A stretch of DNA of 64,000 nucleotides from Alloacidobacterium sp035547425 (GCA_035547425.1 DASZUU010000008.1:62001-126000); one strand, 5' to 3'; shown: positions 37,029-46,588, counted from the first letter of the stretch. The notes: generated by a model not told the origin, from the sequence alone. Numbers and translations are program-made.

Positions 37029-37777
37029 GCCGAAAATCCTTTCCGTTTCGTGCAACTGGCGGCTGCCTGAAAGATATTGATCAGCCCGGGTATTATCCCG
37101 GTTACAGCACGCTCTCTCAAAAGAAGAACTGGGAAGAGGCTACGAGAAAAATCGTCGTCGAACGCGTTGAAAAAACCGCGCCCATTCATTTCCTTTCGCA
37201 GGAAGAGGCTGCGATGCTCGGAGCCATGATTGATCGCGTCATGCCGCAGGATGATAGAGCTGAGCGGCGGACTATACCGATTCTTTCAGTTATTGATGAG
37301 CGCCTCTACACGAATTCTTTAAATGGATTTCGTTATGAGGATATGCCTCCGGATCAGGAGGCATATAAGCTTGGCCTCAAGGCCATCGATGAAATGTCTC
37401 AATTTCGCTTCCATCAGGATTTTATCGACCTTACAGTCCATCGGCAGGAGCTGATTTTAAAATCGCTGCACGATGGAAAGCCTGAGCCCGATAATACGAT
37501 CTGGCACAGAATGCCGGTGCATCGATTCTGGGCCTTGCTCATGGAAGACTGTGTGACGGCATATTATTCGCATCCATGGGCATGGGACGAGATTGGCTTT
37601 GGCGGCCCCGCATATCCCAGGGGATACATGCGGCTTGAGCACGGATTGCCTGAGCCTTGGGAAAAAGAGGAACAGCGCTACGAATGGAATGCGCCCGTAG
37701 ATTCAGTCTCCCAATTAGAGGACGCTACTGCGCCGCCGGAATATGGATCGCTGCACGGCCATGGAGGAATTCATTAA
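37025..37777 (+). CDS. Gluconate 2-dehydrogenase subunit 3-like protein
   Basis: This is the small subunit partner of GMC flavoprotein dehydrogenases. From the ATG at 37025 the 250-aa protein has the helical subunit-3 region beginning FLSQEEAAMLGAMIDRVMPQDD (residues about 57-78) and ending with the YYSHPWAWDEIGFGGPAYPRGY motif typical of this family. Classical members carry a Tat signal at the N-terminus; none is visible here. Start and stop overlap both neighbours (ATGA and TAATG), indicating tight coupling with the membrane protein and the flavoprotein. Confidence 0.87.
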   Translation: MSRKSFPFRATGGCLKDIDQPGYYPGYSTLSQKKNWEEATRKIVVERVEKTAPIHFLSQEEAAMLGAMIDRVMPQDDRAERRTIPILSVIDERLYTNSLNGFRYEDMPPDQEAYKLGLKAIDEMSQFRFHQDFIDLTVHRQELILKSLHDGKPEPDNTIWHRMPVHRFWALLMEDCVTAYYSHPWAWDEIGFGGPAYPRGYMRLEHGLPEPWEKEEQRYEWNAPVDSVSQLEDATAPPEYGSLHGHGGIH

Positions 37778-39471
37778 TGCCGCATCGTCTCGGCCCCATG
37801 CAGGTTCTTCCAACGCCAATGCGGAGTTTTGCTGATCACGAACCCGTGGACTATTGCATTGTTGGAGTGGGCAGCGCAGGCGGAGTCTTAGTGCAGCGTC
37901 TGGCGCGGGCAGGATTTCGTGTCGTTGGCCTTGAAGCCGGTCCTTTCTGGGATACAGAAAAAGACTGGGTAAGCGATGAGAAGGGATCCCACGAGCTTTA
38001 TTGGAATGATCTGCGTATCACAGGGGGAACGCATCCTCTCGCGCTTGGTGCAAACAATAGCGGCAAAGGAGTTGGCGGTGGATCAGTACATTGGGCAGCC
38101 TTCGCGCCGCGTTTTCATCCTTCCGATTTTCGTGTCTATTCCGAAGACGGAGTAGGCGCCGATTGGCCGATGTCGTATTGGGACCTGAAGCCATACTACG
38201 AATTGCTTGAACGCGAAATTCCTGTTGCAGGCCCGGCATGGTTTCCATGGGGCGATCCGCACGGCCATCCTTACGGACCCCATCCGCTCGGCGGCGTTGG
38301 CGATGTGCTGGTTCGCGGTTGCACCAAGCTCGGCATTCCTTCCGTTGCGGGAGGTCCTGTCGCTATCCTTTCAGCCTCGCATGGGGACAGGCCGCACTGC
38401 ATCTATCGGGGATTTTGCCTGCAGGGGTGCAAGGTTGGAGCGAAGGCCAGTACGCTCATCACGCATGTGCCCGACGCAATTACGCACGGAGCAGAAATCC
38501 GGGCGCACTCAATGGCGGCTCGCATTCATTTGCGAGAGGACGGTCGAGTTGACGGAGTCATCTACATGGATCGCGATGGCAAGGAGCATTTCCAGCACGC
38601 TCGCGCCGTCATCGTCTCCGGATACGCCATCGAAACTCCACGGCTTCTGCTCAATTCCGCATGCTCTGGCCATCGACACGGTTTGGCAAATTCCAGTGGA
38701 ACGCTCGGCAAATATTTAATGGCCCAGGCCGGCAATGTCGTAGCCGGTCGATTTGAAGAGCTCATTCGTCTCTACAAAGCGCCTCCAGCGCATGCCCTTA
38801 CAGAAGAGTTTTACGAAACGGATCCGCGCCGCGGCTTTGCCCGTGGTTTTGCCGTGCAGACAGTTGGTCCTCTTCCTGTGGCATTTGCCAAGCAAATGGT
38901 TGCGGCGGTAGGCGCATGGGGGTGGGGACTGCGCCGAATCATGATGGATTACAACCATTGGGCTACTCTTGGCGTTCTCGGCGAGATACTGCCTTGGGAA
39001 GATAACCGGGTCGAGTTAGCTGATGAGAAAGATCAGTATGGCTTGCCGGTTGCGAAAGTCACATTCAACCTTCATGACAACGATAAGAAGCTCATTGAAT
39101 TTGGTAAGAACAAGGTGATGGAGATCATGTGGGCTGCCGGAGCGAAAGAAGTGGTGCAGGAGCCCAGATACGCACATCTTGTCGGTGCTGCACGGATGGG
39201 AAGCGACCCATCGACTTCTGTAGTGGACAAATTTGGCCGCACTCATGATGTTCCAAATTTGTTTATCTGCGATGGCAGCATCCTTCCGACACAGGGCTCT
39301 GCGAATCCAGGTCTTACCATTCAGGCTCTGGCTGCGCGCACTGCAGATTATCTGATCAAGCAGGGCAATGCCATTTTTTATTCCAATCGGCGTGATTTGG
39401 AAGAGTCGGGAATTCGATATGACCTGAGTCCGCCTTATACGCGGTTCAAAGGAAATCCACGTATCACCTAG
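37777..39471 (+). CDS. GMC-family FAD-dependent oxidoreductase (gluconate dehydrogenase large-subunit type)
   Basis: This is the catalytic flavoprotein of a membrane-linked sugar or sugar-acid dehydrogenase. FAD-binding VGVGSAGG is at residues 29-36, GGTHPL and GVGGGSVHWAAFAPR follow, and the C-terminal HLVGAARMG plus DGSILPTQGSANPGLTIQAL carry the GMC active-site and FAD region. At 564 aa it matches subunit 1 of gluconate 2-dehydrogenase. Translation restarts on the TAATG of the upstream gene. It lacks a Tat or Sec signal, and no cytochrome c subunit gene follows. It overlaps the convergent SDR gene by 4 bp. Confidence 0.92.
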   Translation: MPHRLGPMQVLPTPMRSFADHEPVDYCIVGVGSAGGVLVQRLARAGFRVVGLEAGPFWDTEKDWVSDEKGSHELYWNDLRITGGTHPLALGANNSGKGVGGGSVHWAAFAPRFHPSDFRVYSEDGVGADWPMSYWDLKPYYELLEREIPVAGPAWFPWGDPHGHPYGPHPLGGVGDVLVRGCTKLGIPSVAGGPVAILSASHGDRPHCIYRGFCLQGCKVGAKASTLITHVPDAITHGAEIRAHSMAARIHLREDGRVDGVIYMDRDGKEHFQHARAVIVSGYAIETPRLLLNSACSGHRHGLANSSGTLGKYLMAQAGNVVAGRFEELIRLYKAPPAHALTEEFYETDPRRGFARGFAVQTVGPLPVAFAKQMVAAVGAWGWGLRRIMMDYNHWATLGVLGEILPWEDNRVELADEKDQYGLPVAKVTFNLHDNDKKLIEFGKNKVMEIMWAAGAKEVVQEPRYAHLVGAARMGSDPSTSVVDKFGRTHDVPNLFICDGSILPTQGSANPGLTIQALAARTADYLIKQGNAIFYSNRRDLEESGIRYDLSPPYTRFKGNPRIT

Positions 39472-40466
39472 CGAGCAAAAATCTTTCTCGCGCAAATGGC
39501 CGCGCCGATCAATCCGCAGCCGAATACAAACCAGCCGCGATGTTTCGAAACCTGAGCTTCGATGCTGAAGGGTCTTGATTCTTTATCGAACGGTCCATGG
39601 GCGCCCAGGTTGGTCGAGACAGGATGCCAGACGTTATTAGGTCGATCCGGCGAATCCGGTTCTTGACGCTGCTGCGCTTTATAGCCTGTTTTGCCAAGAT
39701 AAAGATCGAGCAAGCCGGGAATAACTTTTTGGCCGACGATCGCTTTCACCGTAGATCCTCCAACCCAGTACTCTCTTCGCGGTCTCGACGCATATGCAGC
39801 ATGAACAACAACTCTGGCGCCCACTTCCGGCGCATAGATGGGAGGCACAGGCTGCGGCAGGTTTGGAAGCCGGCTTTTTACCCATGTGAACTGCGGCGTA
39901 TTCATCGCCGGCATGTGAACGACAATCGCTTTTACATCGCTTTTGTCGTGATAAAGCTCGCAACGCAAAGAATCGGTGAAGCCGACGATGGCATGTTTCG
40001 TTGCGCAGTAAGCGGCTTGCAAAGGAATGCTTCTCATAGCCAGAGCAGACCCAATCTGAATAATTCGACCGCGATTCCGCGGAAGCATTTTGCGAAGGGC
40101 AGCAAGCGTGCCGTGAACGTAGCCCAGGTAATTTACTTCTGTGACACGCCTGAATTCTGCAGCTTCCATTTCCTTGATGGGCGAGAAAACGGAAACCATG
40201 GCATTGTTCACCCAGATGTCGATGGGGCCTAATCGCTCCTCAAAGGAAACTGCCGCCGCTTCTACAGCTTGATCATCGCTGACATCGGCTGCATACGTTG
40301 CTGCCGTTCCTCCTAGACGCTCAACTTCTCCCGCTGTTGCCTCCAGCGCTGGCAAATCGCGCGATATTAAGCCTACGCGAGCGCCGGCTTTACCGAATTC
40401 ATGAGAGATGGCCCGCCCAAGTCCGGCTGAGGCGCCAGTAATCACTACATTCAGGATTGGCCGCAT
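39468..40466 (-). CDS. Short-chain dehydrogenase/reductase
   Basis: An NAD(P)-dependent oxidoreductase. From the ATG at 40466 (GGAGGA just upstream) it has TGASAGLG, the NNA motif, Ser in IQIGSALAM and the catalytic YCATK. The 332-aa length exceeds the classical 250 by a C-terminal extension ending in a short hydrophobic segment (residues about 310-327) that could tether it to the membrane. It overlaps the GMC gene tail to tail by 4 bp. The substrate is unknown. Confidence 0.9.
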   Translation of the reverse strand: MRPILNVVITGASAGLGRAISHEFGKAGARVGLISRDLPALEATAGEVERLGGTAATYAADVSDDQAVEAAAVSFEERLGPIDIWVNNAMVSVFSPIKEMEAAEFRRVTEVNYLGYVHGTLAALRKMLPRNRGRIIQIGSALAMRSIPLQAAYCATKHAIVGFTDSLRCELYHDKSDVKAIVVHMPAMNTPQFTWVKSRLPNLPQPVPPIYAPEVGARVVVHAAYASRPRREYWVGGSTVKAIVGQKVIPGLLDLYLGKTGYKAQQRQEPDSPDRPNNVWHPVSTNLGAHGPFDKESRPFSIEAQVSKHRGWFVFGCGLIGAAICARKIFAR

Positions 40467-40656
40467 TCTTCCTCCATAATTCCATTCGCATGGTGTCTTA
40501 GATGCGACCAAAAGAAGAGAAGGCATCTAGCCCTTATGGGCCTGGATGCTGCGGCTCATCCCATGAAAGATCAGAATTCGGTGAATCCAAGTATCTCTTA
40601 GCCAATCTGCTTATGGTTCGCGATGCACCAAAGCGATGCTATGCGTTCTGTTGCCT

Positions 40657-41568
40657 TCATATCGCACCTTCTGTCAACGGCGATACTTCTCGTGCGGCGA
40701 GCGCAATATAGAGCCCTGAGCTGAGAATAAGTACGCCTCCGGCAATGACATAAGGTCCAGGCTTGTCATGCCATACGAGGTAGGAAACTAAAGTTCCGGT
40801 AAGCAGCTGCGTATAGTGATATTGCGAAACATTTGCCGCCGAGGTGTGCTTCACCGCAATGTAGAAACATAATGTTCCCAGCGCGCAGAAGGCGCCCATC
40901 GCAAAAAGGCCTAACGTCAGCAATCCATGGATCGGTTCGGCATGCCAGAATCCCATCCATGCCAATCCCACTACGCATGTCACAACGCCGGAAAAGAATG
41001 CCAGGCTTTCCGGCTTCTCTGTCCGCGTCAGCACGCGTGACCAGACCATATTCGTTGAAAAACATGCTACGCATACTGCGCACGCTGCATAGCCAATCCA
41101 ATCACCCTCACGCGCGCTGCTCCATGGGTGTACGGCGACAACAACGCCGGCAAATCCGGTTACGATCGCTGCCGCACGCTTCCATCCCAACCCCTCTCCC
41201 AGAAAGAACGCGGACAACAGGGAAATGACCATTGGCGCAGTAAACACAAGAATGTAAAACAGCGTGAGTGTCAGATGCCGCAGCGCAATCACTACGCATA
41301 CGTTGTTTGCCATGTCGAGGCAGGCGCGCAGCACCTGCAAGCTCAACTTATGTGGCCGCAATAAGGCAATCTGTCCACGCGCCACCGCATACGTTCCCAG
41401 AAACAGCGCCATGAAGAGGCCCAGGAACGCAACCATCTCATATGCCGGCAGCCCAGACTGTCCTACCAGCTTGATCGAGCTATCTGCTAGCACCCAGAAC
41501 GTAAACCCAGCCAGCGCAAACCCAATCGCTTCTAACTCCGAAATCCTTGTTGTCCGTCCAACCATCAC
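40657..41568 (-). CDS. EamA/DMT-family transporter
   Basis: An inner-membrane exporter or permease of the drug/metabolite transporter superfamily. The 303-aa protein has ten predicted membrane segments in two five-helix EamA repeats, with the second repeat starting around residue 155. Basic residues in the loops follow positive-inside. It lies leftward 190 bp upstream of the SDR gene; cotranscription is possible but not evident. The substrate cannot be predicted. Confidence 0.88.
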   Translation of the reverse strand: MMVGRTTRISELEAIGFALAGFTFWVLADSSIKLVGQSGLPAYEMVAFLGLFMALFLGTYAVARGQIALLRPHKLSLQVLRACLDMANNVCVVIALRHLTLTLFYILVFTAPMVISLLSAFFLGEGLGWKRAAAIVTGFAGVVVAVHPWSSAREGDWIGYAACAVCVACFSTNMVWSRVLTRTEKPESLAFFSGVVTCVVGLAWMGFWHAEPIHGLLTLGLFAMGAFCALGTLCFYIAVKHTSAANVSQYHYTQLLTGTLVSYLVWHDKPGPYVIAGGVLILSSGLYIALAAREVSPLTEGAI

Positions 41569-41737
41569 TTCTCCAACTTACATGACGAATGAGAAATGCG
41601 TGATTAGCACATCGTAGTTATTCACAGAGGATTTAGGTTGATCAGCGGCGTAAGGTAATTAGATGTGCTCGAAGACATGGGTTGATTAGCAGCATGGATA
41701 TATATAGGGATGAGAATTCCATACGTCGGAAGCCGAA

Positions 41738-41762
41738 AGGGAAACCTGGTACAGGTTTCCCT
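41738..41762. terminator. Palindromic terminator-like hairpin downstream of DUF899
   Basis: AGGGAAACCTG (41738-41748) and CAGGTTTCCCT (41752-41762) form a perfect 11-bp stem with a 3-nt loop, 35 bp past the DUF899 stop codon. On the minus strand it is followed by TTTC, so it probably ends that transcript. Confidence 0.6.
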
Positions 41763-41796
41763 AATATGTCGGAACAAGATCATGCCTGCATCCACG

Positions 41797-42570
41797 TCAA
41801 CGATCGTACTCGTCATTCCGCTTCCACCACACTCCCGATTCATTGCGGCCTCTAGGAGCACGGTCAAGCCACTGGTACATTCCCCATAGTCCATCCAGTC
41901 CGCGTGCGTAAGTAGAATATGTGTGGTAGACGATGCCGTCTTCGAGCACAAATGCGCTCATGCCCGGTCTCTCCCGAACATATGTGGGTGCGTCAGTTCC
42001 GGTGGCAGCTGCGAACTCTACAACAGGCGGCGGAAATTGGGTTGTTCCGGTCATCGGATGATTACCCTTCCGATAGTTGTATTCGATACCTCCCTTGCGC
42101 TGTTGTTCCTCTGTAATAGAGACATTGAAATCGAAGTTGAAATCGCTGCTTAAGGAAGAAGCCCATGGAAATGTCCATCCCAAACGCCGTTTGTAATTCT
42201 GCAGCTTCACAAGTGGAGCAAGCGATACGGCCCATAGCATCACGTCATGGTGGGCAAGATGTACGGCAATTCCATTGAAACCATCTGCAATCGATGAGCA
42301 GGATGGGCAACCCGCCGCGTAGTCGGGGCCGAACATAAAGTGATAAACCAGCAATTGCGAGCGTCCCTGAAAGAGGTCCGCAAGGTTAGCTCCACCTTGC
42401 TCGGTTTCAAACCGGTATTCTTTATCGACCCGAACCCACGGTAGATTCTGTCGACGCCTTGCTAGTTCGTCGCTGCGGCGCGTAAGCTCTTTCTCGGCTT
42501 GGAGCAAATCCAGCCTCTCGCTTAGCCACTCTTCGCGTGTGACGATCTTGTGTGCAGTCAATGTTGCCAT
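41797..42570 (-). CDS. DUF899 thioredoxin-like protein
   Basis: This is a member of the DUF899 family, thioredoxin-fold proteins of unknown function often annotated as dithiol-disulfide isomerase-like. The family start VTREEWLSERLDLLQAEKELTR and the motif YHFMFGPDYAAGCPSCS are clear, giving a CxxC at CPSC. It ends with WQDRAPRGR-like WLDRAPRGR. At 257 aa it is normal length. It is divergent from a regulator gene 118 bp away, which may control it. Confidence 0.9.
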   Translation of the reverse strand: MATLTAHKIVTREEWLSERLDLLQAEKELTRRSDELARRRQNLPWVRVDKEYRFETEQGGANLADLFQGRSQLLVYHFMFGPDYAAGCPSCSSIADGFNGIAVHLAHHDVMLWAVSLAPLVKLQNYKRRLGWTFPWASSLSSDFNFDFNVSITEEQQRKGGIEYNYRKGNHPMTGTTQFPPPVVEFAAATGTDAPTYVRERPGMSAFVLEDGIVYHTYSTYARGLDGLWGMYQWLDRAPRGRNESGVWWKRNDEYDR

Positions 42571-42687
42571 CGTCTTAACTCCTCATTCTGTTTTCGGATT
42601 ATGGCGTGACTCGCAAGCGAGCGGCCACGAGATATAGTTACCGCAGGACGACAGGCGAGTGAGAGTAACAAGTATGACAGGATTTCG

Positions 42688-43908
42688 ATGGACGCAATGA
42701 TTTCCGCAGCAGCCCAGGCGCTTGCAGCAGGTGATCCTCTCGCGGCGTTGAGATTGGTTGCATTGCGTGAGGACGCATCCGCGCTTGCGCTCCGAGGCAT
42801 TGCCATGGCTCAACTCGGGGAGCTTGTGCGTGCGAAAGAGCTTTTGCGAAGAGCCCGCCGGTCATTCAGCTCAAGGGAAGCGGCGGCTCGCGCGAGATGT
42901 ATCGTTGCAGAAGTAGAGGTCGCGCTCGCTTCGCGCGATCTGGGCTGGAATGCCAACGAACTTGATTCGGCGCGGGCAATACTCGAAGCGCGCGGCGATC
43001 GCTTGAATAGCGCTTATGCCCGCTATCTTGAGATTCGGCGTCTCTTGTTGATCGGACGCCTGGACGATGCCGAGGGACTGCTCGCCAAACTGGATCCCGA
43101 TTCTTTCCCACCAGGCCTAAAGACAGCCCATGAACTAGTGGTCGCAGGAATTGCGGTCAAGCGCCTGCAAACGAAAGCAGCGCAGGCCGCCCTTTCAAGG
43201 GCATTGCATGCTGCGCATGCAGCTGCTATTCCCGCACTGATAGTCGAGGTTGAAAACGCAACTCGCATTCTCAGCACGCCGGCTGCCTGCTTGATTATTC
43301 GAGGTGAAGAAAGATCGATACGGCTTGAACAAGTGGAAGAACTCCTGCATTCGCAGGCTTTTGTCGTGGATAGCTGCCGCTATACAGTAAGAAAGGGACG
43401 CATCGTCGTTTCACTGATGAGTCGGCCGCTGCTGTTCATGCTGGCAAAATCACTGGCAGAAGCATGGCCGGGTGACGCGTCCAGAGATGAGCTGGCTGCC
43501 CGTGTATTCGGATCGAGATTTGTGGATGAATCGCATCGCGTCCGTTTGCGAGTGGAGGTGGGCCGCCTTCGCAAATTACTCGCAGGTTTAGCCGAGATAA
43601 GCGCAACCAGGCGCGGTTTTGTGCTTACTCCGCATGACAACAACGAAGTAGCGCTCTTGACGCAGCCCATACAGGAGAAGCATGGAGCTGTACTGGCATT
43701 GCTTGCTGATGGAGAGGCGTGGTCAAGTTCGGCTCTTGCGCTCGCGCTTGGAGCAAGTCAGCGATCCATCCAGCGTGCGCTCCATTCACTTGCCCGCGAA
43801 GGGAAGGTGCAGTCATTTGGTCAAGCGCGAGCCCGGCGCTGGATCACTCCATCAATTCCCGGATTCACGACTACTTTGTTACTCCCGGCTCCGCTGCTTA
43901 TCGGCTAA
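42688..43908 (+). CDS. Putative transcriptional regulator with two winged-helix segments
   Basis: I do not recognise the full architecture. Residues 1-205 are helical with TPR-like pairs (ALRGIAMAQLGELVRAKELLRRAR). Residues about 230-315 look like an OmpR/SARP-type winged helix (SRDELAARVFG...VDESHRVRLRVEVGRLRKLL). Residues about 335-390 are a second helix-turn-helix (LALALGASQRSIQRALHSLAREGKV) like those of DeoR/MarR proteins. It may use the TPR half to sense a partner and control the divergent DUF899 gene. The stop is 9 bp before the beta-propeller gene, so the two are cotranscribed. Confidence 0.7.
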   Translation: MDAMISAAAQALAAGDPLAALRLVALREDASALALRGIAMAQLGELVRAKELLRRARRSFSSREAAARARCIVAEVEVALASRDLGWNANELDSARAILEARGDRLNSAYARYLEIRRLLLIGRLDDAEGLLAKLDPDSFPPGLKTAHELVVAGIAVKRLQTKAAQAALSRALHAAHAAAIPALIVEVENATRILSTPAACLIIRGEERSIRLEQVEELLHSQAFVVDSCRYTVRKGRIVVSLMSRPLLFMLAKSLAEAWPGDASRDELAARVFGSRFVDESHRVRLRVEVGRLRKLLAGLAEISATRRGFVLTPHDNNEVALLTQPIQEKHGAVLALLADGEAWSSSALALALGASQRSIQRALHSLAREGKVQSFGQARARRWITPSIPGFTTTLLLPAPLLIG

Positions 43909-43917
43909 GGTAGGCAT

Positions 43918-44550
43918 ATGAAACGGTCAAAAGCAGGCATAGTGAAGGAATTTGGACCCTTTCCGGGCGCGGATCGGGTGCACGGAGTCACCTATGATGG
44001 CAGGCATGTCTGGTTCGCGTCCGGCGACAAGCTGAATGCTATCGATTCCGAAACAGGGAAGGCGGTGCGCTCTATCGATGTGGCAGCGCATGCAGGGACA
44101 GCCTTCGATGGACACCATCTGTACCAGATCGCGGAAAATCGCATTCAAAAGATTGATCCCGGCACGGGTCAGGTACTTGCCACAATTCCGTCGCCAGGCA
44201 ATGGAGGCGATTCGGGACTTGCATGGGCTGAAGGAACGTTGTGGGTGGGCCAATATCGGGATCGCAAGATTCATCAGATCGATCCAGATACTGGAGACAT
44301 TCTTCGGACGATTGAGTCGAATCGCTTTGTTACGGGTGTGACCTGGAACGAAGGAGAGCTTTGGCATGCGACTCTGGAAAATGATGAGAGTGAACTGCGG
44401 CGGCTTGATCCTGATACAGGACAGATTCTCGAAACAATCGAAATGCCAACGGATGTACTCATTTCCGGGCTTGAATCCGACGGGCATGGCCGTTTCTTCT
44501 GCGGTGGCCAGAAAAGCGGAAAAGTCCGGCTAGTCCACAACCCAAAATAG
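43918..44550 (+). CDS. Small beta-propeller protein (Vgb/glutamine-cyclotransferase-like)
   Basis: The 210-aa protein consists of repeated blades with the pattern I-D-x-x-T-G-x-x-x-x-x-I: AIDSETGKAV, KIDPGTGQVL, QIDPDTGDIL, RLDPDTGQIL. These resemble YVTN/SMP-30/glutamine-cyclotransferase-type propellers. There is no signal peptide, so it appears cytoplasmic. About four blades are visible, few for a closed propeller, so it may dimerise or be incomplete. It follows the regulator gene by 9 bp. An enzymatic role is not evident. Confidence 0.72.
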   Translation: MKRSKAGIVKEFGPFPGADRVHGVTYDGRHVWFASGDKLNAIDSETGKAVRSIDVAAHAGTAFDGHHLYQIAENRIQKIDPGTGQVLATIPSPGNGGDSGLAWAEGTLWVGQYRDRKIHQIDPDTGDILRTIESNRFVTGVTWNEGELWHATLENDESELRRLDPDTGQILETIEMPTDVLISGLESDGHGRFFCGGQKSGKVRLVHNPK

Positions 44551-44663
44551 TGTGGCCTGCATCGGTTGCTTCTGTCGCGCGAATGGCGGAAACGTGCGTA
44601 GTGCGTTGGAATAAGCGCCAGGCGTCGCTGAAGCCACTCAAATCCGTGTTGGGAAGAAGCAGT

Positions 44664-45143
44664 TCATTGCCAGAAATGAGGCGCCTTATGCCTCAGGTAC
44701 TCCATGAGCTTTTCCGGATGGATAGGCTTGGCCAGCAAATCGAATTCATGTCCCTTGATCTTTGCATCTTTGAGCAGGTTGGTAACCCCCGCCTGTCCCG
44801 AGAGGAGAACGATAATTGTAGCCGGTAAGCGCTTGCGAACACTGATGGCAAGATCGACTCCGTTCATGCCCGGCATAACAATATCGGTTAACAGATAGTC
44901 AGGCTTCAACCGGAGCGCCATTTCCAGGGCCGTTTCTCCGCTATAAGCGCGTTCTGCCAGGAAGCCAAACCGATTCAGCACCATTGTTGTTGTGTCGGCG
45001 ATTAGATGTTGATCGTCCACAACTAAGATGGTTGGCTTTTTCAGGCGACGAGATATCTTGTCATCTTCCTGCTCCTCGAATACAGCACGCTTGAGCAGTT
45101 TTGGACGGGAAAATAAATATGTTTCTGACGTGATATCAAGCAT
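44664..45143 (-). CDS. Response regulator receiver protein
   Basis: This is a stand-alone receiver domain after a charged N-terminal leader of about 35 residues. TILVVDDQ, phospho-acceptor Asp in YLLTDIVMPGMNG, and Lys in LLAKPIHPEK are intact. At 159 aa it has no output domain, so it acts by protein contact or phosphorelay. The kinase gene lies 21 bp upstream on the same strand, so the two are one operon and probable partners. Confidence 0.88.
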   Translation of the reverse strand: MLDITSETYLFSRPKLLKRAVFEEQEDDKISRRLKKPTILVVDDQHLIADTTTMVLNRFGFLAERAYSGETALEMALRLKPDYLLTDIVMPGMNGVDLAISVRKRLPATIIVLLSGQAGVTNLLKDAKIKGHEFDLLAKPIHPEKLMEYLRHKAPHFWQ

Positions 45144-45164
45144 ACGAGCTCCTTGTTGCCACTT

Positions 45165-46307
45165 TTAATTCACTGTTTTATGTTGAGATATTTCTGAAAC
45201 TGTAAGTGGCAAGAAAATGGAAATGGTCGTGCCGCTGGTCCCCGTATTTGTGCTGCTGGTGATGCCAATGCGGCCCCCTCTTTTTTCCACTAGCTGTTTC
45301 ACTACCCAGAGACCGATCCCCGTGCCGATATTGCCCTTCGTCGTAAAAAAAGGCTCAAATACCTTGTCTAAATCATCATTCCGAATTCCGACTCCATTGT
45401 CGGCGAATTGAATCTCTATTTCATCCGGCTGGAAGCATCTCTTTATGTGGATACGAAACTTGCCTCCTCGCGACATAGCGTCAATGGCGTTAGCCACTAT
45501 ATTAGAAAATATCTGCAGCAGTTCACCTCTGCTTGCGAGTAGCCGCGGAAGCTTTTCAAATTGACATTCCGTGGCAATGCCTGCAGATACGAGCTTGCCG
45601 TGATAAACGGCCAGCACATGTTCAATCAGGCTCTGAATGTCTACCAGTGTGGGCGTTCCGTCGTCACGATAGTAGCCCAGGGCTTGACGGGCGATCTGTG
45701 CGACGTGCTCCAATTCACTCTCAGCCATGCTCAGGAAAGCTCGAATCTCCTGAAGCGAATCACTCTTATGAGCCAGGTAGAGCAGATTAAGAACGGAATC
45801 CAGCGGATTGTTGATTTCATGAGCAACAGTCGCAGCCATCCGTCCTGTTGCCGCTAATTTTTCAGATTGAATAAGTTGTTTTTCAAGCTGCTTGCGCTCG
45901 CTGATATCGCGAGCAATCTTTGAAGCGCCAATAATTTTGCCTTCTTCATTGATCAGCGGAGAGATCGTGATCGACACATGAAACTGTTCGCCGTTCTTTC
46001 GGAGACGCAGTGTCTCGTAATGGCAGATGCGTTCTCCGGCCCGGATTTTTTCGAGGATCACCTCTTCCTCATGCTGCAAATCATCTGGGATAAGCACGCG
46101 AACACTTTTGCCGATGATCTCCTGGGCAGAATAACCGAATATACGTGCGGCAGCGTTGTTCCAGGTGAGAATGATTCCATCCAAATCCTTGCTGACGACT
46201 GCATCATCTGTACTCTCCACCAGTGCTGCAAGAAGCGCGCAATGGCGCTCCGGCGTTACTGCTGAGGGTGCCTCATTCTTAAGTGAGGCATCATTTTGAG
46301 GATTCAT
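45165..46307 (-). CDS. PAS-domain sensor histidine kinase
   Basis: This is a cytoplasmic kinase with no membrane segment. A PAS domain (about 30-140: WNNAAARIFGYSAQEIIGKSV, PAC region GASKIARDISERK) is followed by HisKA with AHEINNPLDSVLNLL and HATPase with NIVANAIDAM, DNGVGI and GTGIGLWVVKQL. Length is 380 aa from the ATG at 46307. Two GTG codons at 46313/46310 lie nearer GGAGG and may be the true start. It probably phosphorylates the receiver protein encoded 21 bp downstream. The signal is unknown; PAS in a soluble kinase suggests redox or ligand sensing. Confidence 0.9.
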   Translation of the reverse strand: MNPQNDASLKNEAPSAVTPERHCALLAALVESTDDAVVSKDLDGIILTWNNAAARIFGYSAQEIIGKSVRVLIPDDLQHEEEVILEKIRAGERICHYETLRLRKNGEQFHVSITISPLINEEGKIIGASKIARDISERKQLEKQLIQSEKLAATGRMAATVAHEINNPLDSVLNLLYLAHKSDSLQEIRAFLSMAESELEHVAQIARQALGYYRDDGTPTLVDIQSLIEHVLAVYHGKLVSAGIATECQFEKLPRLLASRGELLQIFSNIVANAIDAMSRGGKFRIHIKRCFQPDEIEIQFADNGVGIRNDDLDKVFEPFFTTKGNIGTGIGLWVVKQLVEKRGGRIGITSSTNTGTSGTTISIFLPLTVSEISQHKTVN

Positions 46308-46588
46308 CACCACAACTGCCAACCTCCAGTTCAAACTTCATCGTTAGATGAGCGTTGCATGCCGAATGTACACCGGCAACCTTTAATCTCTCGATAGAAT
46401 TATTTTGTTGCGCTTATCCATCGCCGGATTGACAAGAATCGTGGAAGATTATCGGAATCGGTCGCATGCAGAAATAGAACCTGCTCCAGCGAAAAAGACG
46501 GTTCCTTTTGCGCGATATTCCTGATCTTCAATATTTATGAAATCCTTTCACCGTAATATCGCGTCTATTTTAGTAGGGAAAGGATTGC

